From the IMG/VR virus record IMGVR_UViG_3300021247_000425, positions 1 through 45,591 of that record: DNA of 45,591 nt. One strand, 5' to 3'. Shown piece by piece: positions 44,107 through 45,591 of this stretch. Both the position numbers and the translations under genes were made by a program. The notes under the pieces were generated by a model. It was not told where the DNA came from. It made no database searches and saw only the letters and a program-made list of their open reading frames with translations. The first letter of the stretch is position 1, and each line of letters starts with the position of its first letter. The DNA is from a virus.

Positions 44107-44415
44107 ATGACAACACAAGAAATTAAAGACTTCCCTTTTACAATCAATGATTCCAATGGTAATGAGATTTACTGGGAAAATTCCAAGGGATTTTGGTCAA
44201 AACGTGAATACGATGCCAATGGTAATCGGATTTACTATGAGGCTTCCAATGGATATTGGGCAAAATATGAATACGATGACAAGGGTAATGAGATTTACTA
44301 TGAGAATTCCGAAGGAACAATCGAAGACAAACGTCCCAAGACTGATGTCCAAAAGGCAATCGAACTCCTCACTAAAGAGGGATTGCTGGTGGATGGTAAG
44401 ATTCTAAAAAACTAA
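44107..44415 (+). CDS. Chimeric YD-like repeat protein, 3 units, 102 aa
   Basis: The head MTTQEIKDFPFTIN joins the start of the unrelated 42532 gene (ATGACAACACAAGAAATTAA) to the end of the normal head. It is 3 residues shorter than the standard 105-aa class. The units and tail are normal; the second half is nearly identical to the 43775 copy. A clear recombination product. Confidence 0.75.
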   Translation: MTTQEIKDFPFTINDSNGNEIYWENSKGFWSKREYDANGNRIYYEASNGYWAKYEYDDKGNEIYYENSEGTIEDKRPKTDVQKAIELLTKEGLLVDGKILKN

Positions 44416-44423
44416 AATACAAT
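44404..44423 (+). promoter_or_regulatory. Motif promoter for 44430
   Basis: CTAAAAAACTAAAATACAAT; spacer CGTAGC; one T-A-A stop variant. Confidence 0.75.
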
Positions 44424-44429
44424 CGTAGC

Positions 44430-44687
44430 ATGACGACATACAAACCAGTATCAAATCCTCTCTGGAAACTTCGTGACGAATATGCGAATTCCGTTCTTCC
44501 TCGCCATGTATCATTCTTTGGTGCGCTTCCTGCACCTGTATCTTACTATGAGAAGATTGAGAAGCCATCGATGGAAATCAATAACAATGGTCGCATCACT
44601 TATTCCAATTACTTTTTCGGAAAGGTCATCAACACTATGGAAGAGATGGTGGAAGTCGCAAACAAGCTGAATAAAAAACTAGCGTAA
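44430..44687 (+). CDS. Hypothetical protein, 85 aa
   Basis: Starts MTTYKPVSNPLWKLRDEYAN; Ser/Pro/Val-rich middle and helical end. Family not recognised. Confidence 0.55.
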   Translation: MTTYKPVSNPLWKLRDEYANSVLPRHVSFFGALPAPVSYYEKIEKPSMEINNNGRITYSNYFFGKVINTMEEMVEVANKLNKKLA

Positions 44688-44690
44688 TAT
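44671..44690 (+). promoter_or_regulatory. Motif promoter for 44697
   Basis: AATAAAAAACTAGCGTAATAT; -10 TAATAT, 6 bases before ATG. Confidence 0.68.
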
Positions 44691-44696
44691 TGAGCC

Positions 44697-45002
44697 ATGA
44701 CAACGAAAGTGTATATCGACTCGGTTCCCTATGAATTGACGAAAGAATTCAATGATTCTTGGTCAATGCCGAAATTTCCCTTTGATGTTCGTGTGCCAGA
44801 AAGATGGTGCAATCGCAAAGGTGGAGAATATTGTGGTCTGAATCAATTTCAAATCTATCAGAATGATGATCTTTCCTTGTCAATCTATTGCTTGGAAAAG
44901 TATGATGATGACATGTTCATTGATGAATTTCTTGCTGCAATCTCTGACAATTACGATGCGATGAAAGAGATTGGTTGGGAAGCCTTGGAACAATACGAAT
45001 AA
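44697..45002 (+). CDS. Hypothetical protein, 101 aa
   Basis: Begins MTTKVYIDSVPYELTKEFND; acidic C-terminal half with a conserved-looking CLEKYDDDMFIDEF region. No family recognised. Confidence 0.55.
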   Translation: MTTKVYIDSVPYELTKEFNDSWSMPKFPFDVRVPERWCNRKGGEYCGLNQFQIYQNDDLSLSIYCLEKYDDDMFIDEFLAAISDNYDAMKEIGWEALEQYE

Positions 45003-45018
45003 AAAACTAGAATACAAT
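44999..45018 (+). promoter_or_regulatory. Motif promoter for 45025
   Basis: AATAAAAAACTAGAATACAAT; spacer TGAGAC. Confidence 0.8.
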
Positions 45019-45024
45019 TGAGAC

Positions 45025-45417
45025 ATGAAAAAGATCAGCGCAACTCACTTCGGAAAATTAAAAGTCACTATGTATCTCGCCAATACCAAGAAACCAACTT
45101 GGTCTAACGGTAATCACGACCATTATCGTGTGAAGATTCAACATGAGGGCAAATCACACACTTTCGATTTTTGGGGTAGCATTGCCAATAAAGAGAATAG
45201 TCAATTGGAAAATGTGAAAGAAGCATTGCATTGCTTTGCTAGCGATTGTGATCTTGGCAGTGAAGACTTCAAAGATTTTTGTTGGAAAACTGGCGCAAGT
45301 GAAGATTCTATCAAAGATTTGAAAGCTTTCAAAGCTTGTCAGAAGTCTTATAAAGCGATGAAACGCTTGAACATTCCTAACGTCAATTTTGAATCTTGGT
45401 TGGATTCTGATTATTAA
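45025..45417 (+). CDS. Hypothetical protein, 130 aa
   Basis: Basic N-terminal half (HFGKLKVTMYLANTKKPTWS), then an alpha/beta region with a phage-like ENVKEALHCFASDCDLGSEDFKDFC helix. Proteins with an ALxCxAxDA(S)xxxxxFExxxxxxG helix followed by a Lys-rich end are common in phages. No function assigned. Confidence 0.6.
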   Translation: MKKISATHFGKLKVTMYLANTKKPTWSNGNHDHYRVKIQHEGKSHTFDFWGSIANKENSQLENVKEALHCFASDCDLGSEDFKDFCWKTGASEDSIKDLKAFKACQKSYKAMKRLNIPNVNFESWLDSDY

Positions 45418-45433
45418 AAAACTAGAATACAAT
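45414..45433 (+). promoter_or_regulatory. Motif promoter for 45440
   Basis: ATTAAAAAACTAGAATACAAT; spacer CGAGAC. Confidence 0.8.
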
Positions 45434-45439
45434 CGAGAC

Positions 45440-45591
45440 ATGAAATACCTACCAACTATTGACCTCTGGAATCCTGCTTTCAACCATGCTGTCCGTACAG
45501 GACAATTGAAATTGCAAACAGGACAATGGGTGAAATGTGGCAATGAAAAGAAATCTCGCTTCGTCTCTCTAAGAGAAGGTGGAACGATTTG
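45440..45591 (+). CDS. Partial hypothetical protein, cut by window end
   Basis: Open frame MKYLPTIDLWNPAFNHAVRT... runs off the end after 50 codons. It is basic and includes a GQLKLQTGQWVKCG segment, reminiscent of short phage proteins. Start fixed by the promoter. Confidence 0.55.
   Translation, partial: MKYLPTIDLWNPAFNHAVRTGQLKLQTGQWVKCGNEKKSRFVSLREGGTI

Overview
The window is AT-rich, densely packed DNA that looks like a stretch of the early/accessory region of a large bacteriophage. Almost all genes are small, on the + strand, and overlap or sit a few bases apart. Recognisable ones are typical of large phages: two RNA ligases, an ATP-grasp enzyme, a GatB/YqeY protein, a metallophosphoesterase, a DUF932 protein, an Api92-like protein, a RadA-like ATPase, homing endonucleases and four tRNAs. 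No capsid, tail, terminase or polymerase gene is present. The only four minus-strand genes belong to selfish elements (GIY-YIG endonuclease, tnpB, tnpA, EDxHD-type endonuclease). A secreted protein with a PEP-CTERM-like tail (22.4-22.9 kb) suggests a Gram-negative host that uses PEP-CTERM sorting, for example Verrucomicrobiota or Planctomycetota. That host assignment is inference.

The dominant feature is one sequence, close to TTAAAAAACTAGAATACAAT, repeated more than 50 times. It ends in a TATAAT-like hexamer and in most copies is followed by exactly 6 (sometimes 7) bases and then an ATG. This is the geometry of a -10 element whose transcript begins at the start codon, so most transcription units are predicted to be leaderless. 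Shine-Dalgarno sequences are rare. The motif also precedes tRNAs, which argues for a promoter. Its A-run and TAG usually supply the stop codon of the gene before it.

Layout. 0-9.4 kb: small unknown genes, an RNA ligase fragment with a GIY-YIG endonuclease, an Rnl1-like ligase plus ATP-grasp enzyme, YqeY, a thioredoxin-like protein and a phosphoesterase. 9.4-15.8 kb: short genes including a 2H-phosphoesterase-like protein, a lipoprotein and membrane proteins. 15.8-17 kb: the first cluster of a YD-like repeat family. 17.6-21.2 kb: RadA-like ATPase, Rnl2-like ligase, histidine phosphatase, tRNA-Ser. 21.2-24.1 kb: an unusual envelope cassette (RlpA-like, PEP-CTERM, acyl carrier protein, membrane protein) and a candidate structured RNA. 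25.3-28.6 kb: second repeat-family cluster. 30-34 kb: DUF932 and conserved phage proteins. 35.1-38.6 kb: two IS200/IS605-type elements, each inside a small gene that can be rebuilt exactly by removing the element. 38.9-45.6 kb: third repeat-family cluster, three tRNAs, a homing endonuclease and more short genes, the last cut by the window end.

The 14-member repeat family is the most striking possible novelty. Each protein has a fixed 17-residue head, 3 to 6 copies of a 21-residue unit and a fixed 25-residue tail, so lengths are 105, 126, 147 or 168 residues. The last codons and stop of each gene are made by the next gene's promoter motif, so the cassettes can multiply and recombine while staying expressed. 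Duplicated, chimeric and decaying copies are all visible. The first ~70 bases look like sequencing adapter plus a C-run rather than biological sequence.
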